A stretch of 64,000 nt of DNA from positions 2,046,001-2,110,000 of the forward strand of contig NC_009675.1 in NCBI RefSeq assembly GCF_000017505.1. The letters run 5' to 3'. Source of the stretch: Anaeromyxobacter sp. Fw109-5. Lineage in GTDB: Bacteria; Myxococcota; Myxococcia; Myxococcales; Anaeromyxobacteraceae. The notes under the pieces are model-generated. The model made no database searches and was not told where the DNA came from. It was given only the letters and a program-made list of their open reading frames with translations. The translations under genes and the position numbers were made by a program. Below, one piece after another: positions 26,501 to 35,064 of the stretch. Within the stretch, counting starts at the first letter, position 1; every line of letters begins with the position of its first letter.

Positions 26501-28536
26501 TCACCGAGGCGCACAACGACGGCACGCTCGACATCGCCGGAGAGGGCTGCCAGAGCTGCCACGGCGCTCCGCCGACCTCCACGCGGAGCGGCGGCGTCCA
26601 TACCACCGACACCAACTGCTACGGCTGCCACTCGACCACGGTCGACGCGTCGAACCAGGTGGTGCCCAACGGGACGCACAACGATGGGTACGTCCAGGTC
26701 GGCGGCGGCGGCGTCGGCACCTACGGATGCCAGAGCTGCCACGGTGACCAGGCGCGCCAGGCTCCCGCCGGCGCGGACGCGCACGTGAAGTCCGCGCCGC
26801 CGCTCGGCACGCGCGGCGAGGCCGAGGCCACCACCCGCGCGGTCGGCGCGCACCTCGCGCACGTGAGCCCGGCAGCCGGCACGCTCGCCGGCCCCGCGCA
26901 GTGCGGCGAGTGCCACGCGGTGCCGACCTCGATGAGCCACGCCATGGGCTCGGTCGTCATGCAGTTCGGCGGCCGCGCCACGCTCCAGGGCGCCGCGCCC
27001 GTGTTCGACCCGGTCGCGGTCTCCTGCTCGTCCACCTACTGCCACGGCGCCACGCTCGGCGCGGGTGGCTCGAACCACGCTCCGGCCTGGACCGGCGGCG
27101 CGGCCGAGGCCGCCTGCGGGACCTGCCACGGCGCGCCCCCGCCGGCGCCGCACACCCAGAGCACGAGCTGCGGCGGGTGCCACGAGGGCTACACCGCGAC
27201 GAACGTGAACCTCGCCACGCACGTCAACGGCGCGGTCGAGCTCAGCGCCATGGCCTGCAACTCGTGCCACGGGAGCGGCATCAACGCCGCCCCTCCTTCC
27301 GGGACGCAGGGCGAGACGCTGACCACCTCGCTGGCCGTCGGCGCGCACCAGCAGCACCTCCAGGGCGGCGCCTACTCGAACCCGATCGCCTGCTCGGAGT
27401 GCCACGTGCCGCCCACCTCGCTGGATCACGCGGACGGCACGGCGCAGCTCGCGTTCGGCGCCCTCGCCACGACGGGCGGGGCGGTTCCGGCGTGGGACCC
27501 CATCACCGGGACCTGCTCCTCGAGCTACTGCCACGGTCAGTTCGTGGGGGGCGACCTGCTCAACGCGCCGTCGTGGACCACCGTGAACGGAACGCAGGCC
27601 GCCTGCGGCACCTGCCACGGCGCGCCGCCGCAGGCGCCGCACACCGCGAGCACGGCCTGCGGGAGCTGCCACACCGGCTACACGCAGACGAGCGTCAACC
27701 TGGCGACGCACGTGAACGGGATCGTCGAGGCCGTCGCCTCGCCGCACGCGGCCGGCTGGGCCGAGCCGGCGCAGCACGGCAAGCAGGTGAACCTCACCGG
27801 CCTCACGGGCTGCAAGAGCTGCCACGGCGATCTCGGCGCCACGAGCTCGTGCGGGACCTGCCACGCGAGCGCCGGCTTCGCGACCTGGGACACGAGCTGC
27901 ACCTTCTGCCACGGCAGCACGGCCACCGGACGCCAGAACCCGCCGGTGGACATCCAGGGCCGGACCGTCGCGACGAACGTGAGCGTCGGCGTCCACGAGG
28001 CCCACGCGACGACGACGATCGCGACCGCCGTCGCCTGCACGCAGTGTCATCCCGCGCGCACGGCGAGCGTCACGACGGACACGGCACACATCGACGGAAA
28101 CGGCGTCGCAGAGGTCGTCTTCGGCGCGCTCGCGAAGACCGGCGGCGCGAACGCGACCTACACGCGGTCGAGCGCGACGAGCGCCACCTGCGCCTCGACG
28201 TACTGCCACGGTCGATTCAGCGGCGGGGTGAACTCCGGCTCCGGCGCGACCGTGGGCTGGACCAGCACGACGCAGGTCGGCTGCACGTCCTGCCACGGCA
28301 ATCCGCCCTCGAGCGGCAGGCACTCGAAGCACTCGGGGTCGAGCTTCCGCTGCACCAACTGCCACAACGCCGTGGTGAACTCGTCGAACGGGTTCGTGGA
28401 CAGGACGCTCCACGTGAATGGCGCGGACAACGTGAAGTTCGGCGGCACGTACAACAGCCGCACCGTGACCGGCACCTGGAATCCGACGAGCCGGTCGTGC
28501 TCCGGCCTGAGCTGCCACGGGAGCGAGTCGTGGTGA
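23599..28536 (+). CDS. Giant lipoprotein multiheme cytochrome c (about 51 heme motifs)
   Basis: About 1,645 residues, the largest gene here. GTG 23599 is preferred because GGAGGA lies 4-5 bases upstream and the protein then starts with a lipoprotein signal (CAALLLAAC). By eye I count about 41 CXXCH sites and ten CX3CH/CX4CH sites (CASTYCH, CSNTYCH, CSSSYCH, CTTACH, CSNLSCH, CSSTGCH, CSGLSCH). The modules are like those of the 15 kb cytochrome, but the centre (about residues 770-1030) is a different, denser array with HLEHLHERVACDRCH and YWG motifs. Such a protein could span 20 nm or more if extended. It is probably transcribed with the next cytochrome (68-base gap). Electron-transfer partners are unknown. 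Confidence 0.9.
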   Translation: MRNTVRAAACAALLLAACGPDAPPPATATPKPSVPRATSSALVAGPGATAHDLYATKGIGCDACHPCGKRLPGGHAQPWMDSASASFHAYSANSGLAACTACHGPALDGVGGSVSISCAQCHGASWRTECSLCHGGPDGAAPPRTTWGHAGDALRVGAHAAHLSATHGVSKPVSCGACHVVPADALAPGHADGVAGVAFSGLAVPPVGTPAWDRAQATCASTYCHGGRAGGSVPVPLWTRTDGSDRACGACHGAPPPVPHPANADCGACHPGYAAGAVNVETHVNGLVELGGAGLTCSSCHGGAQNAAPPYGTRGELETTTLAVGAHQQHLGGGSMSAPVSCETCHAVPADLRHADGVVEVAAAVGWSRETATCTTACHGAFSPVWTQVDGTQAACGTCHLAPPPAPHSQNPACANCHEGYTQTSVNVALHLDGDVDVKALACNSCHGSEVNAAPPLGTGGETDATARAVGAHQAHLAGGALRGPMECAECHVVPASMDHADGAVQLTFGPLSSTGGATPAWDPQTLTCASTYCHGAVLRGGGTNQAPVWTGGASQAACGTCHLAPPPPPHPRTQICDNCHPGYTLTSVDAATHINGVVEATNLTCSSCHGDNSRVLVMQADPLAIAAPPYGSRGETDSASRSVGQHQAHVNRGNGIAIPNKCRYCHAVPTTFDHADGTSQVTFGSLATMDDATPTFDGQTCSNTYCHGSTLGRGGTDHSPTWTNPSPVGCTTCHGAPPPAPHPQDSDCIRCHPGYTETSVRKATHVNGVSDFPSGCNSCHDTPPMTGEHLEHLHERVACDRCHAGYTATTENPALHRNARQDVTLSGWDPVRRTCSNLSCHGGEYWGRTGQAARQSCNQCHGVPPASGEHFEHSEYACSRCHGTGYSTTTTNAMTHMNSVADVPFAFYNRTTRTCSSTGCHGAEYWGTPKPVTPNCANCHGFPPGLPHPQDSACQSCHPSMQSSGVLTEAHNDGTLDIAGEGCQSCHGAPPTSTRSGGVHTTDTNCYGCHSTTVDASNQVVPNGTHNDGYVQVGGGGVGTYGCQSCHGDQARQAPAGADAHVKSAPPLGTRGEAEATTRAVGAHLAHVSPAAGTLAGPAQCGECHAVPTSMSHAMGSVVMQFGGRATLQGAAPVFDPVAVSCSSTYCHGATLGAGGSNHAPAWTGGAAEAACGTCHGAPPPAPHTQSTSCGGCHEGYTATNVNLATHVNGAVELSAMACNSCHGSGINAAPPSGTQGETLTTSLAVGAHQQHLQGGAYSNPIACSECHVPPTSLDHADGTAQLAFGALATTGGAVPAWDPITGTCSSSYCHGQFVGGDLLNAPSWTTVNGTQAACGTCHGAPPQAPHTASTACGSCHTGYTQTSVNLATHVNGIVEAVASPHAAGWAEPAQHGKQVNLTGLTGCKSCHGDLGATSSCGTCHASAGFATWDTSCTFCHGSTATGRQNPPVDIQGRTVATNVSVGVHEAHATTTIATAVACTQCHPARTASVTTDTAHIDGNGVAEVVFGALAKTGGANATYTRSSATSATCASTYCHGRFSGGVNSGSGATVGWTSTTQVGCTSCHGNPPSSGRHSKHSGSSFRCTNCHNAVVNSSNGFVDRTLHVNGADNVKFGGTYNSRTVTGTWNPTSRSCSGLSCHGSESW

Positions 28537-28604
28537 CGCGCACGGCGAGGGTGGACGCGATGACGAGCCGGGTCGAGTGTGAGCGCCGCGACGGGGAGAT
28601 CGCC

Positions 28605-30575
28605 ATGAGCACCAGGCGAGCTGTCGGTGAGGTGGGGTCGAAGAAGGCCGGAGCGCGGGCGATCCCGGCGCTGGCGGTCCTGGCTGCGCTGTCCGCGTGC
28701 GGGCAGGGCGGGGCTCCGGCGGTCCCCGCGGATCCTTCCCGGCCGCTCACGGCGCACAGGGCGGCGGTGATCTCGGGCGCCGATTGCCCCGGGACGGACG
28801 TCCACCAGAAGCACCTCAACGCGTTCGCGTGCAGTACGTGCCATCCGACCGGAGCGACGTTCGGGTTCGACGTGCCGTACACGTTCGTGGGCGGCACGAC
28901 CACGGCGGGCGGGAGCATCACGCCGCGGACCGCGACGACACCGACGACGTGCACGGTCGCCTGCCACTTCCCGAAGGGCGCGCTGGCGAAGAGCGTCGCC
29001 TGGAACACGCCGGGCCCGCTCGAGTGTACGGAGTGCCACGCCGCCCCGGCGCTGCCGCCGACGCACCCGGCGGTGAGCGCGAACGCGACGCGCGCCGACT
29101 GCCAGACGTGCCACGTCCTCGGCAACCACATGGACGGAGCCGTGGCGCTCGTCGGCCACGAGCCGGCCTGGAAGGATCCGGCGAACCCGCGGTTCCACGC
29201 CTCCTCCGCCAACGCGGGGATCGACTCCTGCCGGAGCTGCCACGGCGCCGACCTCTCCGGCGGCGCCGCGAGCTCGGCGTGCGCGACCTGCCACGACGTG
29301 GGGCTCCCGGCCGGCGTCGCGAGCTGGAAGGTGAACTGCGTGATGTGCCACGGCGGCACGGAGCTCGCGAACGGCGCGCCGCCGGAGCCGACCTGGGGCA
29401 ACGCCGCCGACGCGGTCCGGACCGGCGCGCACACGGCGCACCTCACGGCGACCGATCGCGCTCCAGCGGCGCCCTGCGCGGCCTGTCACACCGTCCCGAC
29501 GGACGTCTTCACGCCAGGTCACCTGGACGGCGGGACCGCCGAGGTGGTGTTCGCGCGGTCGATCCCCGGCGCTCCCGCGCCGGCCTGGGACCGGACGACG
29601 GCGAGCTGCGCGAACACCTACTGCCACGCAGGCGCGGCCGGCGGCTCGCGCCCGGCGCCGGTCTGGACGAACGTCGGGCAGGGCGAGGCGGCCTGCGGGA
29701 GCTGTCACGCGGTGCCGCCCGCCGCGCCGCACCCCACGGTCGCGGCCGGCCTCACAGGCTGTACCGAGTGTCACCCTGAGTCGATGGATGCCGCCGGAGT
29801 CCTCATCCCGCCGTCGCAGGGCGGCATGCACCTCGACGGCTCGCTCCAGGCGAGCGGACACCCCGACGCGTTCAAGGACCCGGCCAGCCCCGAGTTCCAC
29901 GCGTTCGAGGCCAACCGCGGCCTGAGCCCGTGCCAGGGCTGCCACGGTCCGGCGCTCGATGGCGTGGGCGGATCCACGCGGGTCTCGTGCGCCAGCTGCC
30001 ACGGCACCGACTGGACCACGCGGTGCACGATGTGCCACGGCGGCGTGGCGAACGCGACCGGCGCACCTCCCGACGCGACGTGGGGCAACGCAGGCGATCC
30101 GCTCCGCGCCGGCGCGCACGAGAAGCACGTCATGGGCGGCGCCCTCTCGCGCCCGATGGCGTGCGAGAGCTGCCACACGGTTCCCGTGGACGCCTTCGCT
30201 CCCGAGCACCTGGACGGCGGCTTCGCCGAGGTGCGCTTCGGAGGAGTCGCCGCCGCAGGCGGCGCGACCCCGGGCTGGAGCCGCGCCGACGGGACGTGCT
30301 CGAGCGTCTACTGTCACGGGGCGACGACCGCGACCGGGACGAACAAGACGCCGTCCTGGACCGGCGGTCCCTCGCAGGCAGCCTGCGGGACCTGCCACTT
30401 CAACTCGGCGGTGACCGCGACGGGCTTCCATTACACGCACCGCCGGGTCGCCTGCGGCGGCGGAAACGGCCAGTGCCACCCCGGCTACACCGGCGCGAGC
30501 GTGGTGCTCGAGACTCACGTGGACGGCGTGCTGCAGGCGAGCGCCGTCTGCGAGGCTTGCCACTACTATGAGTGA
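28605..30575 (+). CDS. Lipoprotein multiheme cytochrome c (about 18 heme motifs)
   Basis: 656 residues from ATG 28605. The signal ends in LAVLAALSAC, a lipobox. About 15 CXXCH sites, CX3CH/CX4CH sites (CTVACH, CANTYCH, CSSVYCH) and one GGNGQCH site. Two blocks are clearly duplicated from its neighbours: FHAFEANRG...CQGCHGPALDGVGG matches the N-terminus of the preceding 51-heme protein, and the last 60 residues match the end of the 44-heme protein. These look like shuffled modules. Likely cell-surface electron transfer. Confidence 0.9.
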   Translation: MSTRRAVGEVGSKKAGARAIPALAVLAALSACGQGGAPAVPADPSRPLTAHRAAVISGADCPGTDVHQKHLNAFACSTCHPTGATFGFDVPYTFVGGTTTAGGSITPRTATTPTTCTVACHFPKGALAKSVAWNTPGPLECTECHAAPALPPTHPAVSANATRADCQTCHVLGNHMDGAVALVGHEPAWKDPANPRFHASSANAGIDSCRSCHGADLSGGAASSACATCHDVGLPAGVASWKVNCVMCHGGTELANGAPPEPTWGNAADAVRTGAHTAHLTATDRAPAAPCAACHTVPTDVFTPGHLDGGTAEVVFARSIPGAPAPAWDRTTASCANTYCHAGAAGGSRPAPVWTNVGQGEAACGSCHAVPPAAPHPTVAAGLTGCTECHPESMDAAGVLIPPSQGGMHLDGSLQASGHPDAFKDPASPEFHAFEANRGLSPCQGCHGPALDGVGGSTRVSCASCHGTDWTTRCTMCHGGVANATGAPPDATWGNAGDPLRAGAHEKHVMGGALSRPMACESCHTVPVDAFAPEHLDGGFAEVRFGGVAAAGGATPGWSRADGTCSSVYCHGATTATGTNKTPSWTGGPSQAACGTCHFNSAVTATGFHYTHRRVACGGGNGQCHPGYTGASVVLETHVDGVLQASAVCEACHYYE

Positions 30576-30586
30576 CGCATGACTGC

Positions 30587-30607
30587 GACGCCTGACGGAG
30601 AGGCGTC
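30587..30607. terminator. Inverted repeat between convergent genes
   Basis: GACGCCT, a 7-base loop, then AGGCGTC: a perfect 7-bp stem in the 30-base gap between the convergent cytochrome and YfhO genes. There is no T tract, so it is only a weak bidirectional terminator candidate. Confidence 0.35.
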
Positions 30608-32996
30608 ACTGCCCGATGGCTCTGCGCCGTCGCTCCAGGAGGAGGAGCACGGCCAGGGCGGCCACGCCCGCCGCCGACGCGGCGAGCCCCCAGGTCAGCT
30701 CCGGCGGTGCGTAGCGCATCTCCAGCACGTGGCGGCCGGCCGGGAAGGGCACGGCCCGCACGAGCACGTCGGCCCGCTGGACCTCGACTGGCACGCCGTC
30801 GAGAGTCGACTGCCAGCCCGGCCAGAATGCGTCGTTTACGACGAGCAGCGCGGGCCCGTCCGCCTCGGCCTCTATCCGGACCAGGCCGCCGCGCCGCTCC
30901 CAGGCGAGAACCCGGCCCGAGGACATCCCCGGCGGTGAGGGTCCTTCCAGCACGACCTCGGGGCGACCGAGGGAGAGCTGCGTCGCGAGCGCGACGTAAG
31001 CCTCCTGGGCATCGCGCGCAGCGAACACCCCCTGGGCGAACGACGCCCACGGGCGATGCGGGACCTCCCAGACGCCGAACCCGTAGTCGGCCTCCTGCAG
31101 CACCTTCACGCCGCCCTCGACCGACGCGGCGACGCTCGGGAGCTGGTCCGGGAGGAGCGCGCGCGGCGCCGACACGTGGGTCAGCCCGAGACGGCGCCAG
31201 GCCTCCCAGTGGCGCACGCCGAGATCGCGTTCGACCGCCTCCGAGAAACGGTCGAAGTGCACGGAGGCGAACCCGCTGTAGCAGTCGAGCTGATCGATGG
31301 CGGTCGCGGAGGTATAGGGCGCGGCGCCCAGCCGCGACTGGAAGGCGGCGAGCCGGTCGGCGGGGTCGAGGTCGGGGCGGGGGAGGGCGGGCGTCGAGAC
31401 CACGGGCGTCGTGATCCGCACCGGTCCCTCCTCGGTCCGCAGCGCCGCGAGCGGCTGGCGCTCGATCGCACCCTGGGCTCCGGCGTGCAGGGCGAAGCTG
31501 GCCGCGGCCCCGGACTGGAGCGCGACCGCCGCGGCCGCCGCGGGCGCCGCCCAGCGAGGCGCGTTCCGGCTGGTGATGACGACCGCAGCCAGCAGCGCCG
31601 CCGCGAGCGCGAGATGGCCGAGCCCGACCAGCAGCCGCTGCCGCAGCGCCTGCGCCGCCTCCGCCGACACGACCGCCTCCGGCCATGTCGCCATCGCCCC
31701 GGCCGCGAGCATGAAGACCCCGAGCGCAATCCCGATCGGGAGGAAACCGCGGATGAACGAATCCGGCTCGCCCTGCTCCCGGATCCGCTCACCCTGAGCC
31801 TGTCGAAGGGTGAGCGGACCCGGCTGCGCCACCCGGTCCGTCCCCAGCGCCGCGAGCACCGCCAGGCACAGCGAGAGTGGCCCCACCAGCTTCTCGGAGT
31901 AGCGGAACGCGCCCCAGACCGGGACTCCGCCGAGGAGCTGATCCGCCCCGGCGTTGACCCCGAGCGCCAGCCACAGGGCAACCCCCGCTGCGCCAGCCAG
32001 GACGAGCCCGGTCCTCGAGCGCCGCACCGCGAGGGCGGCCAGGACGATCGTGAGCGCCCCCACGAAGACGCTCGGCACGAAGGACGTCGTGTGCCGCCCG
32101 ACGTCGCCGCCGAGCTCGCGGAACACCGGCGCGACGCCGCTCCCCGGAACGCCGTTGAAGAATCCCGGCAGCACCAGCTCCGCGATCCGCCAGAACGAGA
32201 GGTCCCAGAGCGCGCGCTCCCAGCCGGCCACCGACGCCGTCCGCGAGGTCTCCGGCAGGAACGCGAGCGCCGGGAGGAGCTGCACGCCCGCGAGGAGCCC
32301 TCCCGTCGCGCCCACGAGCACCGCGCGCAGCCCGCCGCTCCAACCGCCGGCCTCGAGCGCCAGGACGCCGCCGATCAGCAGCCCCACGATGAGCCACTGG
32401 GGATCGCCGGCGAAGACGAGCGCCGCGACCGCCAGGCCGCCGAGGAGCACGCCCCCTCGGCGGGCCGCGCCGGTGAGCCGCAGGCCAGCCACCGCCCACG
32501 GCGCGGTCGAGGCGCCGGCAAGGTACGTCAGGACGCAGCTCATCCCCAGCACGTAGCCGGAGAGCCCGTAGGCGAGCCCCGCCACCGCGGCGGCCCACGG
32601 CGTCGCGCCGAGGACGCGCGCGAGGAGCCAGGCGCCGGCGGCGGCGAGCGCCAGGTGCAGCACGATCTGCAGGTCCATCGGCGCGCCAGGCGCGACGAAC
32701 GCCGCGACGAGGGACACCGGGTGCAGCACCCCGTGCATGAGCTGGGCGAGGAGCGGCAGCCCCAGCGCCTCGTGCGGTTGCCACAGCGGCAGCGAGAAGG
32801 CGCGGAGCTCCGCCTCGACCGCCGGCCGGAGCGACCCGAGGAGCCGCGCCGTGTCGCGCCAGGAGAGGGTGTACCCCGCGACGAGCACCAGGAGCGGCGG
32901 CAGCGTCGTGCCGGCGACGGCGACGGCGACGGCGACTGCGGCAGGCAGCGCGGCGCGCCCGCGCGCGCGAAGGGAGCCTGGGGCGGTCTCGGTCAT
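30606..32996 (-). CDS. YfhO-family membrane protein
   Basis: About 796 residues from ATG 32996 (MTETAPGSL). About 13 membrane helices, a large exoplasmic domain in the C-terminal third, and a final helix. The motif SWRDTARLLGSLRPAVEAEL followed by LPLWQPHEALGLPLLAQ is the YfhO first-loop signature (GT-C-like; some YfhO proteins glycosylate teichoic acids). The reading frame contains one copy of the REP-like repeat (31785-31817), translated as PLTLRQAQGER, which looks like a tolerated in-frame insertion between helices. Its place between cytochrome genes is notable. Confidence 0.8.
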   Translation of the reverse strand: MTETAPGSLRARGRAALPAAVAVAVAVAGTTLPPLLVLVAGYTLSWRDTARLLGSLRPAVEAELRAFSLPLWQPHEALGLPLLAQLMHGVLHPVSLVAAFVAPGAPMDLQIVLHLALAAAGAWLLARVLGATPWAAAVAGLAYGLSGYVLGMSCVLTYLAGASTAPWAVAGLRLTGAARRGGVLLGGLAVAALVFAGDPQWLIVGLLIGGVLALEAGGWSGGLRAVLVGATGGLLAGVQLLPALAFLPETSRTASVAGWERALWDLSFWRIAELVLPGFFNGVPGSGVAPVFRELGGDVGRHTTSFVPSVFVGALTIVLAALAVRRSRTGLVLAGAAGVALWLALGVNAGADQLLGGVPVWGAFRYSEKLVGPLSLCLAVLAALGTDRVAQPGPLTLRQAQGERIREQGEPDSFIRGFLPIGIALGVFMLAAGAMATWPEAVVSAEAAQALRQRLLVGLGHLALAAALLAAVVITSRNAPRWAAPAAAAAVALQSGAAASFALHAGAQGAIERQPLAALRTEEGPVRITTPVVSTPALPRPDLDPADRLAAFQSRLGAAPYTSATAIDQLDCYSGFASVHFDRFSEAVERDLGVRHWEAWRRLGLTHVSAPRALLPDQLPSVAASVEGGVKVLQEADYGFGVWEVPHRPWASFAQGVFAARDAQEAYVALATQLSLGRPEVVLEGPSPPGMSSGRVLAWERRGGLVRIEAEADGPALLVVNDAFWPGWQSTLDGVPVEVQRADVLVRAVPFPAGRHVLEMRYAPPELTWGLAASAAGVAALAVLLLLERRRRAIGQ
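31785..31817. repeat. REP-like palindromic repeat inside a coding sequence, copy 2
   Basis: Arms CCGCTCACC and GGTGAGCGG around the core CTGAGCCTGTCGAA. It sits in frame within the YfhO gene on the opposite strand and adds the RQAQGE-type peptide. Confidence 0.85.
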
Positions 32997-33277
32997 TGGG
33001 TCGTGGACTCTATCGCGACTCCCTCGGGGCGCTGCCGCCACGCTCCGCGAGCCCGCGCACGGGGGCCCGGGGGAAACAGCGGCTCGTCTCGCGCGTCAGA
33101 TCGCCGCTCCCCGTCCTGTGACCTGGCGAGAACCCGGCGGCGTGTACACGAATCGTCAAGGCATTTTTCTGCTTGCTTGGGTCTGTTGATGGCCGTCAAT
33201 CGCCGCGGCTGCTTGCTCTGGCATCTTGCTGAATCAGTTCGCCGCCACTCGTGTCGGTCGGCACCCGGGGGGAGATC

Positions 33278-34990
33278 ATGATGGTCGTGTCCAGGCGTAC
33301 GCGGACGTGGGTGGGCCTCGTCGCGGTCCTCGCGCTTTCGGGGCTGGTCTCCGCGTGCGGCCTCGAAGAGCCCGTCGCGCAAGAGCCCGAGGCCAGACCG
33401 ACGTTTGCCGCCGAGCGCAGCGCCGTCCAGGTCGTCTCGGGCGCCGTGTGCACGGGCACGGGCGCCCACGACGCGCACGAGGGCTTCGCGAACGGCTGCA
33501 TCACCTGCCACCCCTGCGGCGGGGCACTGGGCTTCGCGCCCGACGCCACGCTCCCCAGCGGCCGCCCCGTCTCGGGCAACATCACCACCGACGCGACCGG
33601 CACGAGCTGCACCGTCGCCTGCCACACGCCCGAGGGCCAGCCGTCGACCGCGATCTCCTGGAGTGCGACGGGGCCTTTCCCGTGCTCGCAGTGCCACTCG
33701 CAGGGGCTCGCCGCCCCCGCGGGCGGCTCCTCACACCCCGCCGACAACAGCAGCGTCGAGGCGAACCGCACGGCGTGCCAGTCCTGCCACGACACCTCGC
33801 GGCACGTGACCGGGACGCCGCTCGTGAAGACGCCGAACGGCCCGATCGAGATCCCGCCGGGCGGCTCGGTCGAGGCGAACGGCGTCTGCGAGCAGTGCCA
33901 CCTGGGTGATGGTCTGGTCCTCGCCGGCAAGTCGCCGCCGTTCCTCGTCGGCTGGGAGAACACGACCACGGGCGATTGGCACGGTGCCAGGGCCGGCACC
34001 GGCTCGGGCGGCACGCTCGCGGCGCCGTACGCGCGAGGCCAAGGGCCGTTGCCGTGCACGGTCTGCCACGACGCGCACGTCTCGCCGAACGCGTTCATCT
34101 TCGCTTCCCAGGTGAACGGCGTCTCGATCCCCGCCGGCGCCATCGGCCGCGCCGGCGTCGGCGCCGAGCAGCTCTGCAGCGCATGCCACCTCGGCAACCG
34201 CCATGCCTACTGCACGACCTGCCACACCTCCGACCCGCAGCCGGCGGGCAGCCCGTGCTTCGCGTGCCACGGCCACGAAGGGATCCGCTACATCCCGATC
34301 CCCAACGTGAAGCCCCACAACATGGCGCCGAAGGAGGGTAGTGGTTGCGCGCACTGCCACAGCCCTGGGTGGAGACCGGTCGCGGAGTCCGTCCCTCCGA
34401 CGATCACCGTCGCTCCGGCGATCTCGAACGTCACCTCCTCGAGCGTCACCGTGCGGTGGACCACCAATGAGCCTTCGTCCTCGTACGTCGAGTACGGCGT
34501 CGGCTCGCCCGGCCAGGTCGCCGGCACGCCAGAGGTCGTGACGGACCACGTCGTCGAGCTGATCAACCTCTCCGGCCCGACGACCTACGTGTTCCGCGTT
34601 CGCTCCGCCGATGTCTCGCGGAACGTGGTGCAGTCGGCGCTCTCCACCTTCGCGACGAGCGATCCGAACGCTCCGATGCCGCCGCTCCTCGACGTGGAGC
34701 CCACCTTCTACTCCTACGAGTACATCCAGCCCGTCGAGCTGACCTGGACTGCCGTCAGCTCCCCGATAGCGGGCAACGGCGTTCAGTACCGCTGCGTGGT
34801 GGAGTTCGGGGACGGCAGCGTCGCCTCCGATTCCGGCTGGATCTCGACCCCAAGCTACAATGCCCAGCTCTACACGCTCTGGTGGCCCGACGAGTATCGC
34901 TGGCGCGTGAAGGCCCGCGACGCGGTGACGGGCGTCGAGTCGGTCTGGTCCGACTACAGCACGTTCGGCATCTGGTCTCCCGAATGGTGA
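33278..34990 (+). CDS. Lipoprotein multiheme cytochrome c with fibronectin type III-like C-terminus
   Basis: 570 residues from the first of two ATGs at 33278, preceded by GGGGGGAGA. Lipobox LSGLVSAC. About nine CXXCH sites plus one CTVACH, all in the first 375 residues. The remaining 190 residues contain no hemes and start PPTITVAPAISNVTSSSVTV with RWTTNEPSSSYVEYG, a typical fibronectin III / purple-acid-phosphatase-N type beta sandwich, followed by a second beta-rich domain with WRVKARDAVTG. The beta domains may bind polysaccharide, protein or mineral surfaces and tether the heme part. A strong terminator follows. Confidence 0.88.
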   Translation: MMVVSRRTRTWVGLVAVLALSGLVSACGLEEPVAQEPEARPTFAAERSAVQVVSGAVCTGTGAHDAHEGFANGCITCHPCGGALGFAPDATLPSGRPVSGNITTDATGTSCTVACHTPEGQPSTAISWSATGPFPCSQCHSQGLAAPAGGSSHPADNSSVEANRTACQSCHDTSRHVTGTPLVKTPNGPIEIPPGGSVEANGVCEQCHLGDGLVLAGKSPPFLVGWENTTTGDWHGARAGTGSGGTLAAPYARGQGPLPCTVCHDAHVSPNAFIFASQVNGVSIPAGAIGRAGVGAEQLCSACHLGNRHAYCTTCHTSDPQPAGSPCFACHGHEGIRYIPIPNVKPHNMAPKEGSGCAHCHSPGWRPVAESVPPTITVAPAISNVTSSSVTVRWTTNEPSSSYVEYGVGSPGQVAGTPEVVTDHVVELINLSGPTTYVFRVRSADVSRNVVQSALSTFATSDPNAPMPPLLDVEPTFYSYEYIQPVELTWTAVSSPIAGNGVQYRCVVEFGDGSVASDSGWISTPSYNAQLYTLWWPDEYRWRVKARDAVTGVESVWSDYSTFGIWSPEW

Positions 34991-35026
34991 CGTGGGCGCG
35001 CGGTCTACGCGCGCGATGAGGTTCCC

Positions 35027-35064
35027 GGGGCGGGCGCCGCGAGGCGACCCGCCCCGAGCTTTTT
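35027..35064 (+). terminator. Rho-independent terminator after the FN3 cytochrome
   Basis: GGGGCGGG and CCCGCCCC form a perfect 8-bp stem with a 13-base loop, followed by GAGCTTTTT. Confidence 0.8.

Noticed and set aside
23533-28518. A 1,661-codon open frame opposite the 51-heme cytochrome
   Set aside because: Same cause: a mirror of the repeated CXXCH modules. The cytochrome on the plus strand explains the sequence.
33140-33200. Sigma-54 promoter before the FN3 cytochrome (AAGGCATTTTTCTGCTTGC)
   Set aside because: The nearest GG and GC are nine bases apart, not ten, and sigma-54 spacing is strict.
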